Of a stretch of 64,000 bases of DNA, positions 33,707 to 42,459 are shown piece by piece. Position 1 is the first letter of the stretch; every line of letters begins with the position of its first letter. A program made the position numbers and the translations under genes. Below the pieces are notes generated by a model. The model saw only the letters and a list, made by a program, of their open reading frames with translations. It was not told the DNA's origin and ran no database searches. Source of the DNA: Streptomyces sp. BK239 (GTDB taxonomy: Bacteria; Actinomycetota; Actinomycetes; Streptomycetales; Streptomycetaceae); the NCBI RefSeq assembly GCF_004217285.1, contig NZ_SHKS01000004.1:310001-374000 (forward strand), given 5' to 3'.

Positions 33707-34885
33707 ATGACAATGCCGAAGGGTTCCAACATCCCGGTGCCGACGACCGGGCTTCGTGTCCAGTTAGGCTGGCGTACCGGGCCGGACGTCCCGGACGTGG
33801 ACGCCTCGGCGCTGCTGCTGGTCGCCGGAAAGGTGCGCGGCGACGGCGACTTCGTCTTCTACAACCAACCGGTGCACTCCTCGGGCGCGGTCAGGCACGA
33901 GGACAAGCGGGATTCCGGCGGCCAGGTGACCGACACCCTCTCCGTCGACCTCACGCGTGTGGAACCGGCCATCGAGTCGGTCGTCCTGGCCGCGTCCGCC
34001 GACGGCGGCACCTTCGGCCAGGTGCCGGGCCTTCACGTCCGGGTACTCGACGGACGTACGGAGATCGCCCGTTTCGACAGCACCGGCGCGACCGTCGAAA
34101 CCGCCTTCGTGCTGGGCGAGTTCTACCGCCGCCAGGGCGCCTGGAAGTTCCGCGCCATCGGCCAGGGGTACGGCAGCGGCCTGGAAGGACTGGCGACGGA
34201 CTACGGCATCACGGTCGACGAGCCTCAGCACACGTCCCCGCCGGCCCCCGCGCCGCCGGTGCTCACCAAGGTCACCCTCACGAAAGAGGCCCCTTCGGTC
34301 TCGCTGACCAAGCAGGGCGGAGCCTCGGGCGTCATGCGGGTCAACCTCAACTGGCAGATGCGTCAGCAATCCCCCGGCGGGGGCGGGACGCGGGACCGGA
34401 ACGCGGCGATGTCCGAGCTCGACCTCGACCTCTGCGCGCTGTACGAACTGGTCGACGGCTCCAAGGGATGCGTCCAGGCCCTGGGCAACCGCTTCGGTGC
34501 CCTGCACCAACCCCCGTACATCCATCTCGACGGCGACGACCGCACCGGAGCCGTGGACACCGGCGAGAACCTCACCATCAATCTCGACCACAAACACAAG
34601 TTCCGCCGCATCCTCGTCTTCGTGAGCATCTACGAAGGCGCGAGTTCCTTCGCCGGTCTGCACGCCACGGTGACGCTCCAGCCGCAGCACGGGTTGCCGA
34701 TCGACTTCTCGCTCGACGAATGCACAGTCGAGTCACCGGTGTGCGCACTCGCTCTCCTCACCAACACCGGCTCGGAGTTGGTCGTTCAGCGAGAGGCCCG
34801 CTACATCGTCCCTGACGGCACCTGGGGGCCGGCCATCGATCAGGCCTACGGGTGGGGCATGAAGTGGACGATCGAACGGAAATGA
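33707..34885 (+). CDS. TerD-family protein with duplicated TerD-like domains
   Basis: A 392-residue protein. Residues 1-185 follow the TerD fold (PKGSNIPVP, LLLVAGKVRGDGDFVFYNQP, VVLAASADGG, FDSTGATVETAFVLGEFYRR); a Pro-rich linker leads to a second TerA/TerD-like beta domain (about 205-392, ELDLDLCALYELVDGSKG). The acidic calcium-site pattern in domain one is partly lost. TerD proteins belong to Ter stress and conflict networks. Start ATG 33707 follows AGGGGG; a second ATG is two codons on. Leu20 is encoded by TTA (33764-33766), so translation should depend on the bldA tRNA. It converges on the HEPN-like/ATPase operon. Confidence 0.85.
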   Translation: MTMPKGSNIPVPTTGLRVQLGWRTGPDVPDVDASALLLVAGKVRGDGDFVFYNQPVHSSGAVRHEDKRDSGGQVTDTLSVDLTRVEPAIESVVLAASADGGTFGQVPGLHVRVLDGRTEIARFDSTGATVETAFVLGEFYRRQGAWKFRAIGQGYGSGLEGLATDYGITVDEPQHTSPPAPAPPVLTKVTLTKEAPSVSLTKQGGASGVMRVNLNWQMRQQSPGGGGTRDRNAAMSELDLDLCALYELVDGSKGCVQALGNRFGALHQPPYIHLDGDDRTGAVDTGENLTINLDHKHKFRRILVFVSIYEGASSFAGLHATVTLQPQHGLPIDFSLDECTVESPVCALALLTNTGSELVVQREARYIVPDGTWGPAIDQAYGWGMKWTIERK

Positions 34886-34912
34886 CAGAGGGCGCGCGGG
34901 CGCTACGCGGAC

Positions 34913-34935
34913 GGACGTACGTCCCGACGTCGGGA
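34913..34935. repeat. Two abutting perfect palindromes at a convergent gene junction
   Basis: GGACGTACGTCC (34913-34924) and TCCCGACGTCGGGA (34922-34935) overlap by three bases between the TerD stop and the HEPN-like gene stop. They have no loops, so a protein-binding or cruciform site is as likely as a terminator. Confidence 0.6.
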
Positions 34936-34969
34936 TGCGAGGTGCCCCTCGGCATCGCCTGGCACCACC

Positions 34970-36436
34970 TCACGAGCACAGCACATGGATCAGCGACTCC
35001 AGGGCCGCATTGTCGAGTGCCGTGCGGTGGGCCAGTTTGTTGCGGGACATCCACAGGGTTCGGAGCCGGTCGGCCTCGGCAAGAGTGAGCCGCACATGTC
35101 CCTGCAAGTGCGCGCGCCACATCGCACCGAGCTCCATCTCGGCGCGTCGACCGTACAGAGCGGCGAGCTCGGTCGCGGAGACGCGGGAACGAGCCCGGAT
35201 CACCTCGGTGAACTGCTCTCGGGCCTCGTCGAGCAGGGGCAGCAGGGCGTGATTCTGAGCCAGCCAGACACGAGTGCGCACGCTGTGCTCATGGTCGGCT
35301 GCGCCGCCGGGACGGCGGCGCAGCCGACCCTCCCATCTGTCTAGCGTGCCCAGGTCCCATTCGGCGCGCAGGGACGGGTTCGGGTGTGGCGGGGCCGCGG
35401 TCGGCTCCCTCCGTCGAGGGCCGGGCACAGGTGAGCGGTCGGCCACCGGCCCCGCCGTGAGACGACCCAACTGGGCGGGAAGGCTGTCGGGGAGTCCGTC
35501 CCACTCGACGGCCAGCCGTGCCGCCAGATCGAGGAAGGGCCCGCACACTTCGACGACCGTGGCCTGCGCCACCGCTTCGAGGAGCTGACGGCGGGCGGCC
35601 GGACCGGACGGGCAGGGCCTGGCCATGGCGACCACGGTTGCGGTGTCCAGTCGGCCAAGGGCGCCCCACCACCAGTGCACGCCGGTGTCCTCGCGCGCGA
35701 TCTGCTCCGGCAGCTCCACGGGCAGCCCCGTCGAGCCGGACAGCAACAGCAGCCGCGGGCGGTGCCCCGGGGGCAGGCCGGCCGCTTTGACCGTGGCGGA
35801 CAGCCTTCTCAGCAGGTCGGTCGCGGCGGTCGGAGCAGCTTCCTCCCAGCCGCGCACGACGATCACCCGGGTCATGGCGGAGCCGCCCGCCGTGGTCAGG
35901 AGGTCGAGGAGCCCCTCGATCCCGGTGCGCTCCCGGCTCCCGCCGGAGCCCGCGTCGCCGAGTTCCTTGACGATCCGGTCGGCCAGGGAGTCGACGCCGG
36001 GCTCCTCCGACTGGACTTCCGGCGCCGAGGCTGCGCGAGGCGGTGCAACCGCCGCGGGATGCGGTGCAACCGCCGTGCTCCCCGTCCGCGCGGTCGAGAA
36101 CGCGGCCAACCCGTCGTCGTAGTCCAGTATCGGGTCCATACCGCCCCACAGCGACGACCGCACGGGAGGCGGTGAAGGCGGCGCGGAACGGGCAAGGTCT
36201 CCGCGCGCCACGACGTCGCCGGGTGCGGGAACGAGGACGAAGTCCGCCAGTTCGTGGAGCAGTTCGTCCAGAAGGGCCTCGGCAGCCGCGGGCGCACCGG
36301 TCACCCCGGCCTGCGGGAAGAGGCAGAGACAGCTCTTCCCCGAGCGCAGGTCGTCCAGTAACCGCCGCATCCACAACCGCACTCCCGGCAGGGTGCTCAC
36401 CGGGATGCCGAAGGACCCGTGCGACACGGGATTCAC
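34970..36436 (-). CDS. HEPN-motif protein, partner of the giant ATPase
   Basis: A 488-residue protein of no family I can name. The N-terminal part (1-90) alternates helices and a hydrophobic strand (SCLCLFPQAG); a Pro/Ala linker follows; the middle (about 185-330) has strands of a degenerate NTPase-like or Rossmann-like fold (TRVIVVRGW, PRLLLLSG). The C-terminal 110 residues are helical and end in RNKLAH (Arg465-His470), the R-x4-H signature of HEPN RNases, in the usual helix context. The GTG start overlaps the ATPase stop (GTGA), so expression is coupled. Leu26 is a TTA codon (36361-36359). Effector nuclease role is inferred. Confidence 0.72.
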   Translation of the reverse strand: MNPVSHGSFGIPVSTLPGVRLWMRRLLDDLRSGKSCLCLFPQAGVTGAPAAAEALLDELLHELADFVLVPAPGDVVARGDLARSAPPSPPPVRSSLWGGMDPILDYDDGLAAFSTARTGSTAVAPHPAAVAPPRAASAPEVQSEEPGVDSLADRIVKELGDAGSGGSRERTGIEGLLDLLTTAGGSAMTRVIVVRGWEEAAPTAATDLLRRLSATVKAAGLPPGHRPRLLLLSGSTGLPVELPEQIAREDTGVHWWWGALGRLDTATVVAMARPCPSGPAARRQLLEAVAQATVVEVCGPFLDLAARLAVEWDGLPDSLPAQLGRLTAGPVADRSPVPGPRRREPTAAPPHPNPSLRAEWDLGTLDRWEGRLRRRPGGAADHEHSVRTRVWLAQNHALLPLLDEAREQFTEVIRARSRVSATELAALYGRRAEMELGAMWRAHLQGHVRLTLAEADRLRTLWMSRNKLAHRTALDNAALESLIHVLCS

Positions 36437-39400
36437 GACGGTTCCGACAGGACCTGCAGTGCCCTGAAGGTGATCCGGTCGAGCGAGCAGCCCTCCGGTC
36501 CGTCGTCCAGGACACCGTGGTCCAGCAGCCGGCCCACGAGTGTTCTGACGTCATCGAGCCGCATCCCGGTGACGGACGCGATGTCCGTGTACGTGCATCC
36601 TTCGCCCGGTTCCACGTACTGGCTCCACTCGGTCAGCACCTCGGTGAGACCGGGGTCCAACCCGACCCGCTCCAGATGCACCCGGGCGAAGTCGCGCTGC
36701 CCGACGAAGCCGCGCGCGGCCTCCAATGCGGCTTCGAGCGTGGACCCCTCCCGGGTGATGCGGTGCACGGTCCGTTCCAGGAGGTGGGGCCAGCCGCCGG
36801 TGAGTTCGATGACCTGCCGCCGCTTGTCAGGGGTGTCGAACGGACACTCGGGCCAGGCGCGGAGACTGTCCGGCGTCCAGCGTTCGGGACGCACCACACA
36901 CGTGATGAGTTCGTCCTTGTGACCCAGCGGGGCCGGGTCCACCAGCAGGACGGCCGTCCGATGGGACGCACCGCCCTCCGGCGCGCAGGTGTGGGCGTGC
37001 AAGGTCTTCGCCCAGGCGGCGACCGCGTCGGGCCCGCGCCCCCGGACGTCGGCCAGCATCAGGAACGGCCGGCCGTCCGCGTCCTCCGTCAGAACCTGCG
37101 GCGGATCGGCGACGGCCGCCTCCCGGAAGTCCAGTCCGCGCGCGGTGGAGTACGACCTCACCGCGTGCTTCACGAGCGCCGGCCCGTGGGCCTCGGTCAG
37201 ACACACCGCTGCCACACCGGGGGCCGTCACCATGTGGAGCTGATGTTCCGTCAGCGGACTGTAACGGGCGATCCCTTCCCCGTCCGCCCCGACGAACCGC
37301 CGCGAGAAGCGCGGGTTGTAGTCGTAGGGCAGATCGAACTCGGTCTGCCGCAGTTCGAGTTCGAGGTCTTCCCGGGTTCCGAGCATGCTGACGACGTTCG
37401 GGCTGCGGACGGCGTAACGCCGGGCGTCGGCCAGCTGGATGAGCAGCCCCAGGCCGACCATCTCGTCCAGGTAGATCCGCACATCGCTCGCGGTGAGCGA
37501 GTGGAACCCCTCCCGCCAGCGTTCCCTGGCCGCCCGCAGAAGCTCGTCGGCGTCGTATCCGTACCGGTAGCGGTCCTCCTGGCTGCGCAACGCGATCACC
37601 AGCGCGAGGACCCGGTAACGGTCCTCCAGGTTGATGGTGATGCGCAGCCGCTCGGCGATGTGCCGGTGGACCTGGGCGGATCCGGTCACGGAGCGGACGT
37701 CCTCGTCCGTGACGGTGATCGGCCAGTTCGCCGAGGCGAGCGCCTTCGCGCGGAGGGTCGCGACGAGCCGTTCGCAGAACATCTGGACCAGGCACGCCTG
37801 GTAGTTCGTCGCGGCGAGCACCCGCCAGACCAGCTCGGGCCGCTCGAAGCGATACCCGAAGGCCGCCATCGGCTCGACGACCAGGCGCTGCGCCTCCGCC
37901 GGCTTCAACGTGCTGATCAGCACGTCCGGACCGCCGTGCGTGAGGGGGACGTTGGACAGATGACTGAAGCGCTGGACCTGGTGCAGACCCGCGAAGACGA
38001 TCTTGAAGCGGCGGTCGGTGCGGTCCATCAGCCCCTTGAGCCTCAGCACGTTGGCGAAGGTGGCTTCTCCGCCCCGACCACGCACGGCCTTCGAGTCCGC
38101 GGTCAGGAAGGCGTCGGCTTCGTCGGCGAGCACCAGCACCCGCCGGTCGTGACCCTCGTCCAGCCACCTCTCCACCTGGGCGAGCATGGCGTCCGGGACG
38201 CCGGCCGAGTCCGCCGACTCCTCCAGCACCCCCACGCGCTTCAGTTCGTCCTCGAGCACCGCCCAGATACGCTCGGCCGGTTCGGCCTCACCCACTCCGC
38301 GCGCCTTGAGGTCGACGTAGATGGCCTTGCGGCCCGGGGAGCCGGGAAAGGACGCCTGCACCTTGCGCAGCAGAGCGGACTTGCCCAACTGGCGGCCACC
38401 GTAGAGGAAGAGCGCACCGAGTGGGTCGGTGACGGCGGCGATCTCCTCCTGCCGGCCGTAGAAGACCTCCGGCGGCACGAGCCCGGCCACGAAGGGCGTG
38501 TACGGGTTGTACGCCGTCCAGGGCAGCGTCACCCGCTGAGTGGCGCGGAAGGACCGAGGAGAGCGTGCCGCCACCCAGCCGAACACGGCGGGGTCCACCA
38601 CCAGCGCCTGCTGGGACGAAGCGGTGCGCGCCCGGGCCGCCATCTCCCGGCGCCCGTTCAGTCCGAGCGGATACAGATAGAGGATCAGGCAGGCGCCGGA
38701 GTCACTGCTGTCCAGCAGTTCCAGCGGACTGCGGCCGCGCTGTTCGTCGGAGACCACGAGGATCGTGTACGCGGACGCGGCCGACCCCAGAGCGGCCACG
38801 TAACCGGGAGCCGACTCGCTCGCCCGCGCCCGGGCGGTGAGACGCATGACGCCGCGCACCTCGCGCTGCTGGTTGCGGACCGGCGTCTGCGGGCATTCCA
38901 GTCCCAGTACGCGCAGGACCGACGGGATGTGCCGCTGCCACTCCGAGCCCCGGGTGGCGGGGCGGCACAGCGCGTCCCACGAGTCCAGCCCGCTCCGCGC
39001 GCCCTCGGTGAGGGGTTTGCCGTCCAGGTACGACTCGGCCCACGGACGGGCGGAATAGCCCTGGGCGCCGGAGGACTTGCGCACCGAGGCCAGCTCGATG
39101 CCGGCGGTGAACCGCTTCAGCTCCGCTCCCGAGTCCGTACCGCTCCAGTCGGGGAGGGGCTTGCCCTCGCGCAGGAGGGCAAGACACTCCTCGGCGGTGA
39201 CCGTGTCCCCCGCGTCGAGCAGCGAGGCGAGGCGTCGCAGCTCCTCCTCCGGGGGGTTCAACGCCGTCAAGCCCTCACGGAGGCGCTTCACGTACTCCTG
39301 TACCTTCGCCCGGATCTCGGCCTCGAGGACGGCGATGCCGGCGCAGGCCCGGCCGAACGCTCCCTCGGGAGCGGGCCGCCGCAACTCTTCGAGGCGGCCG

Positions 39401-42351
39401 ACGAGTTCACGTTCCGTCTGCATGTCGAGCTGTTGGGTGCGCAGTTCGGCCAGGAGGGTGCTCGCCGCGGTGTGGGCCTTGCGATGAACGGTGCTCCAAC
39501 GCGTCCACTCGGGGTCGCGCATCTGCCTCCAGTCGCGGGGCACCGCGTCGAGACCGTCGGGAAGGGCGGGGACGAGGTCCTGTTCCAGCGCGGAGACCAG
39601 GGCGTCGGCGAGATGCAGGTCGCCCTGCTCGAGGTACCGCCGGAGCACCGCGCGCGCGTCCACCGGCTCCAGCAGCGCGAGTACCGCCTCCGCGAAACCG
39701 TCCTCCTCGGGCCGGGGCGCCCCTTCGGCCGAGCGCGGCAGTCCCGGCGCTGCGAGCAGGGCCTCGGTCCGGGGCGGGTCCGTCACCCGTACGGCGTCGG
39801 GGTCGCGCGCCGGGGCGGTGGCCCCGCGGGAACGGTCGCCGTCGAGGAGCCACGTGCGCAGCCGCAGCACCGCGGCCCCTTCGACGCCCGGCGGGGGCGT
39901 CTCGTGGCGTACTTGCTCCAGGGCGTGGCGCAGACCGGTGGCGCTGTCCGCTCGCTCGTCGACGACGGGGGCGGCCAGCGCCCGGGCACGGGACAGCAGG
40001 TCGGACACCTGCTCGATGCTGCGCAGGAGAGCTCGTTTGGCGGCGGCCTCGATCGGTTCCTTCGCCTGCTTCGGCGTGCGGATCTGGGCGTCCGCCTCCT
40101 CGATCATGCGTTCCGCCGCACCGCGCTTGCGGAACAGCTCCCAGACCTGGTCGAGGTCGGCCGCCCCGGCCGTGCCGGCCGCCCAGGCGCTGACCCCCTC
40201 CAGGGCCTTCCCCAGGGGCTGGTCGGAGTCGATCAGACGGGTTCTGACCTGGGTCGCGCGGGTGTAGCCGATGCGTTGGCGGCGCAGGGCGTCCCGCAGG
40301 GTGGCGGCTTCGGAGGCGATCAGGTCCGGGGTGAGTCCCGTGTTGTCGGTGGTCAGGCGGGTCGTGTTGAGGTCGAGCCGGTGGTAGCGGCGCAACGCCT
40401 CGACGGCCCGCTCCAGGAGCTTGCCCCAGTTGCCGGGCACTGCGGTGGAGAGGTCCGCCTGGATCAGCAAGTCGTTGGGCCAGCCCACCAGCAGACCGGC
40501 CCGCAGCGAGGCGACCGCGGCGAGCACCAGGGCGGGCCTGTCGTCCTGAAGCGACTGGATCTCGGGGGCGAAGCCGGTCATCACAGCCGCGGCTTCTTCC
40601 TCGTCGTCGCACGTGAAGGCGGCCTCGGCGAAGGCGAGACAGCCGGCGCGGTGTGCGGGCTCCGCCGAGCCGACCGTCGCCCAGTAGGCCTCCTGGAAAC
40701 GGCCCTGACCGATGAGGCGGGCCACCACGGCGTCGCCGTCGTGGTTGCCTTCCCGGTTGCCGTGGCCGGGGGTCGCCGAAGACGTCCAGGGTGTGAAGCG
40801 GGACTTCTGGGCGGCCTTCGGACCCGTGTCCGGGGCTGCCGTGTCCGTGGGGGTGGCAGGAGTGCCGGGGGTTGCCTCACCGGGCCGCTCCGGAGGCGGG
40901 GCTCCCTCACCGGTCCGCTCCGGGAGCGGGGCCCGCGACTCCTCCGCGCGCGGCGCGGGTTCGGTCGCGGCCCTCTCGGGAAGGTTGTCCGCCTCCGGAA
41001 GGTCCTCCGCTCCGGGTGCCGGGGCGAGTTCCTGAGCTGCGACGGGCTGCGCGGCCGGAGCCGCGGGCGAGTCAGACGTCGGCGCCGTGGCAGGCTCGGC
41101 CTCAAGCGATGGCGCTGCGGCCGACACCGCATCCGACACCGGATCCGACACCGCGTCCGACACCGCGTCCGGGACCGTTTCTCGTTCGGGCTGCGGATCC
41201 GAGTCGCCGGATTCAACCGGTGCATCGGCGGGTTCGGCCTCGAGGGCCGACTCAGGCCCGGTTTCCACCGTCGGGACAGGGTCCGCGCCCGAGTCGGTGG
41301 CCCGGTCCGGGTCGGGCGCGGCGTCGGACGGAGCGCCGCCCGGCGGTGCGGGGGCGTGTGCCCCTGCCGCCAGGAGTTCACGTATACGATCCTCCAGCGC
41401 GGACAGGGACTGCTGCAGATGGATGCGGTGCGGGGCGTCGGACGCGGTCCTGTCCAGTACGGCGCGGATTCCTTCGCGGTCCTCGTCCAGCCTGCGCAGT
41501 TCCTCGGCGCGCTCCGCCGAGGCGTCCCGTAACTCCTGCACGACAGCGTCGAGTTCGGCGAAGCCCGCTTCCTCCGGCCATACCCGGCTGTCGACGGCGA
41601 GCGCGTCCACGATGCGCGAGCGGGCCTGCCGCCACTCCTCCAATCGCACGGCAGGCAGGTCTGAAACGGCCCGCCCGGCGCGAACCTGGGCGAGCACCTC
41701 CTCCAGCAACGGGCCGAGTTCCGCAGACCGCGCGCTCAATTCCTGTCGTGCCGCGAGCAGTTGTTCCTCGCTGATTCCCATGGTCAACGGCTTGTGCTCT
41801 TCTCCGTGTACGGCATCTGTCTCGACGCCTTCGTCGTCCGCGCCCGATGTGTCCTCGCCCTGGCCGACCGGACGGCACCTTCCGTCGCCACGCGCGCACA
41901 CGCAAGGCGAACCGGCGGCGGTGGCGGCCGCCCACAGGTCGTCCCAGTGTTCCTCGACCGAGGTGTCGGCGGCGATGGAACTGCCCAGGATGCCGTACAG
42001 GGTGATCTGTGCCAGCACGGGATCGAGGTCGCGGAGCATCTGCCGCAGATCGTCCGTGGCAGGTCGCGACAACTGCTCCGCCGGATGTCCGTAACACCGC
42101 TCCAGGCGGTACACCGCCCACACCGACGCGTACTGTGCGATCGCCGTGAGGCTGCCCGCGCCCGCGCGGCTCAGCCAGGTACGAGCCGCCAGGACCTCAC
42201 GTCTCCTCGGACGCGGCGTCAGCGTGTTCTTCACGGTGGTGGCGATCCCGGGAATGTGAGCCAACATGCCGGGGATCATCAGCAGTTCACGGACCGCGCG
42301 ATCGTCCAGCCCTGTCACCCAGGCGCGGAGCCCCTCCCCCTTGGTGTGCAT
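36433..42351 (-). CDS. Giant (~1970-residue) multidomain ATPase of STAND/ORC type
   Basis: About 1972 residues from ATG 42351 (a GTG at 42375 would add eight). Order: a helical N-domain (1-130), a coiled coil (about 195-315), a Pro/Ala/Glu low-complexity linker (about 320-530) with a 4-residue SDAV-type repeat, a long helical region (530-1180), then an ATPase: FYGRQEEI, Walker A GGRQLGKSALL near 1318, Walker B VLVLADEADAF near 1408, sensor region FKIVFAGLHQ, and a winged helix near 1643 (LGLLIQLADARRYAV). A second HTH lies near 1930. The ATPase resembles archaeal-type/ORC-STAND NTPases. Leu274 is TTA (41532-41530). It is translationally coupled to the HEPN-motif gene. A signal-sensing switch is inferred. 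Confidence 0.8.
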   Translation of the reverse strand: MHTKGEGLRAWVTGLDDRAVRELLMIPGMLAHIPGIATTVKNTLTPRPRRREVLAARTWLSRAGAGSLTAIAQYASVWAVYRLERCYGHPAEQLSRPATDDLRQMLRDLDPVLAQITLYGILGSSIAADTSVEEHWDDLWAAATAAGSPCVCARGDGRCRPVGQGEDTSGADDEGVETDAVHGEEHKPLTMGISEEQLLAARQELSARSAELGPLLEEVLAQVRAGRAVSDLPAVRLEEWRQARSRIVDALAVDSRVWPEEAGFAELDAVVQELRDASAERAEELRRLDEDREGIRAVLDRTASDAPHRIHLQQSLSALEDRIRELLAAGAHAPAPPGGAPSDAAPDPDRATDSGADPVPTVETGPESALEAEPADAPVESGDSDPQPERETVPDAVSDAVSDPVSDAVSAAAPSLEAEPATAPTSDSPAAPAAQPVAAQELAPAPGAEDLPEADNLPERAATEPAPRAEESRAPLPERTGEGAPPPERPGEATPGTPATPTDTAAPDTGPKAAQKSRFTPWTSSATPGHGNREGNHDGDAVVARLIGQGRFQEAYWATVGSAEPAHRAGCLAFAEAAFTCDDEEEAAAVMTGFAPEIQSLQDDRPALVLAAVASLRAGLLVGWPNDLLIQADLSTAVPGNWGKLLERAVEALRRYHRLDLNTTRLTTDNTGLTPDLIASEAATLRDALRRQRIGYTRATQVRTRLIDSDQPLGKALEGVSAWAAGTAGAADLDQVWELFRKRGAAERMIEEADAQIRTPKQAKEPIEAAAKRALLRSIEQVSDLLSRARALAAPVVDERADSATGLRHALEQVRHETPPPGVEGAAVLRLRTWLLDGDRSRGATAPARDPDAVRVTDPPRTEALLAAPGLPRSAEGAPRPEEDGFAEAVLALLEPVDARAVLRRYLEQGDLHLADALVSALEQDLVPALPDGLDAVPRDWRQMRDPEWTRWSTVHRKAHTAASTLLAELRTQQLDMQTERELVGRLEELRRPAPEGAFGRACAGIAVLEAEIRAKVQEYVKRLREGLTALNPPEEELRRLASLLDAGDTVTAEECLALLREGKPLPDWSGTDSGAELKRFTAGIELASVRKSSGAQGYSARPWAESYLDGKPLTEGARSGLDSWDALCRPATRGSEWQRHIPSVLRVLGLECPQTPVRNQQREVRGVMRLTARARASESAPGYVAALGSAASAYTILVVSDEQRGRSPLELLDSSDSGACLILYLYPLGLNGRREMAARARTASSQQALVVDPAVFGWVAARSPRSFRATQRVTLPWTAYNPYTPFVAGLVPPEVFYGRQEEIAAVTDPLGALFLYGGRQLGKSALLRKVQASFPGSPGRKAIYVDLKARGVGEAEPAERIWAVLEDELKRVGVLEESADSAGVPDAMLAQVERWLDEGHDRRVLVLADEADAFLTADSKAVRGRGGEATFANVLRLKGLMDRTDRRFKIVFAGLHQVQRFSHLSNVPLTHGGPDVLISTLKPAEAQRLVVEPMAAFGYRFERPELVWRVLAATNYQACLVQMFCERLVATLRAKALASANWPITVTDEDVRSVTGSAQVHRHIAERLRITINLEDRYRVLALVIALRSQEDRYRYGYDADELLRAARERWREGFHSLTASDVRIYLDEMVGLGLLIQLADARRYAVRSPNVVSMLGTREDLELELRQTEFDLPYDYNPRFSRRFVGADGEGIARYSPLTEHQLHMVTAPGVAAVCLTEAHGPALVKHAVRSYSTARGLDFREAAVADPPQVLTEDADGRPFLMLADVRGRGPDAVAAWAKTLHAHTCAPEGGASHRTAVLLVDPAPLGHKDELITCVVRPERWTPDSLRAWPECPFDTPDKRRQVIELTGGWPHLLERTVHRITREGSTLEAALEAARGFVGQRDFARVHLERVGLDPGLTEVLTEWSQYVEPGEGCTYTDIASVTGMRLDDVRTLVGRLLDHGVLDDGPEGCSLDRITFRALQVLSEPS

Positions 42352-42459
42352 GGACGGATCTTTGCAGAGCGGCACGCGACCGCACGCGGTTTCTGCCGAA
42401 TTCGGCGGCTTCCCGGAACCGGAGCTGTATGGGGGAGTGGAACGAGCAGCGTTGCCGTC

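Noticed and set aside
34970..36436. SGKS near residue 34 of the HEPN-motif protein as a Walker A site
   Set aside because: It lacks the upstream glycine-rich loop and a preceding beta-strand, so it is not a convincing P-loop.
36043..41532. A very long plus-strand open frame (over 1800 codons) opposite the giant ATPase gene
   Set aside because: It is the antisense frame of a GC-rich gene; its translation is Arg/Gly/His-rich without domain motifs, and the minus-strand frame has proper codon bias, domains and gene overlap.
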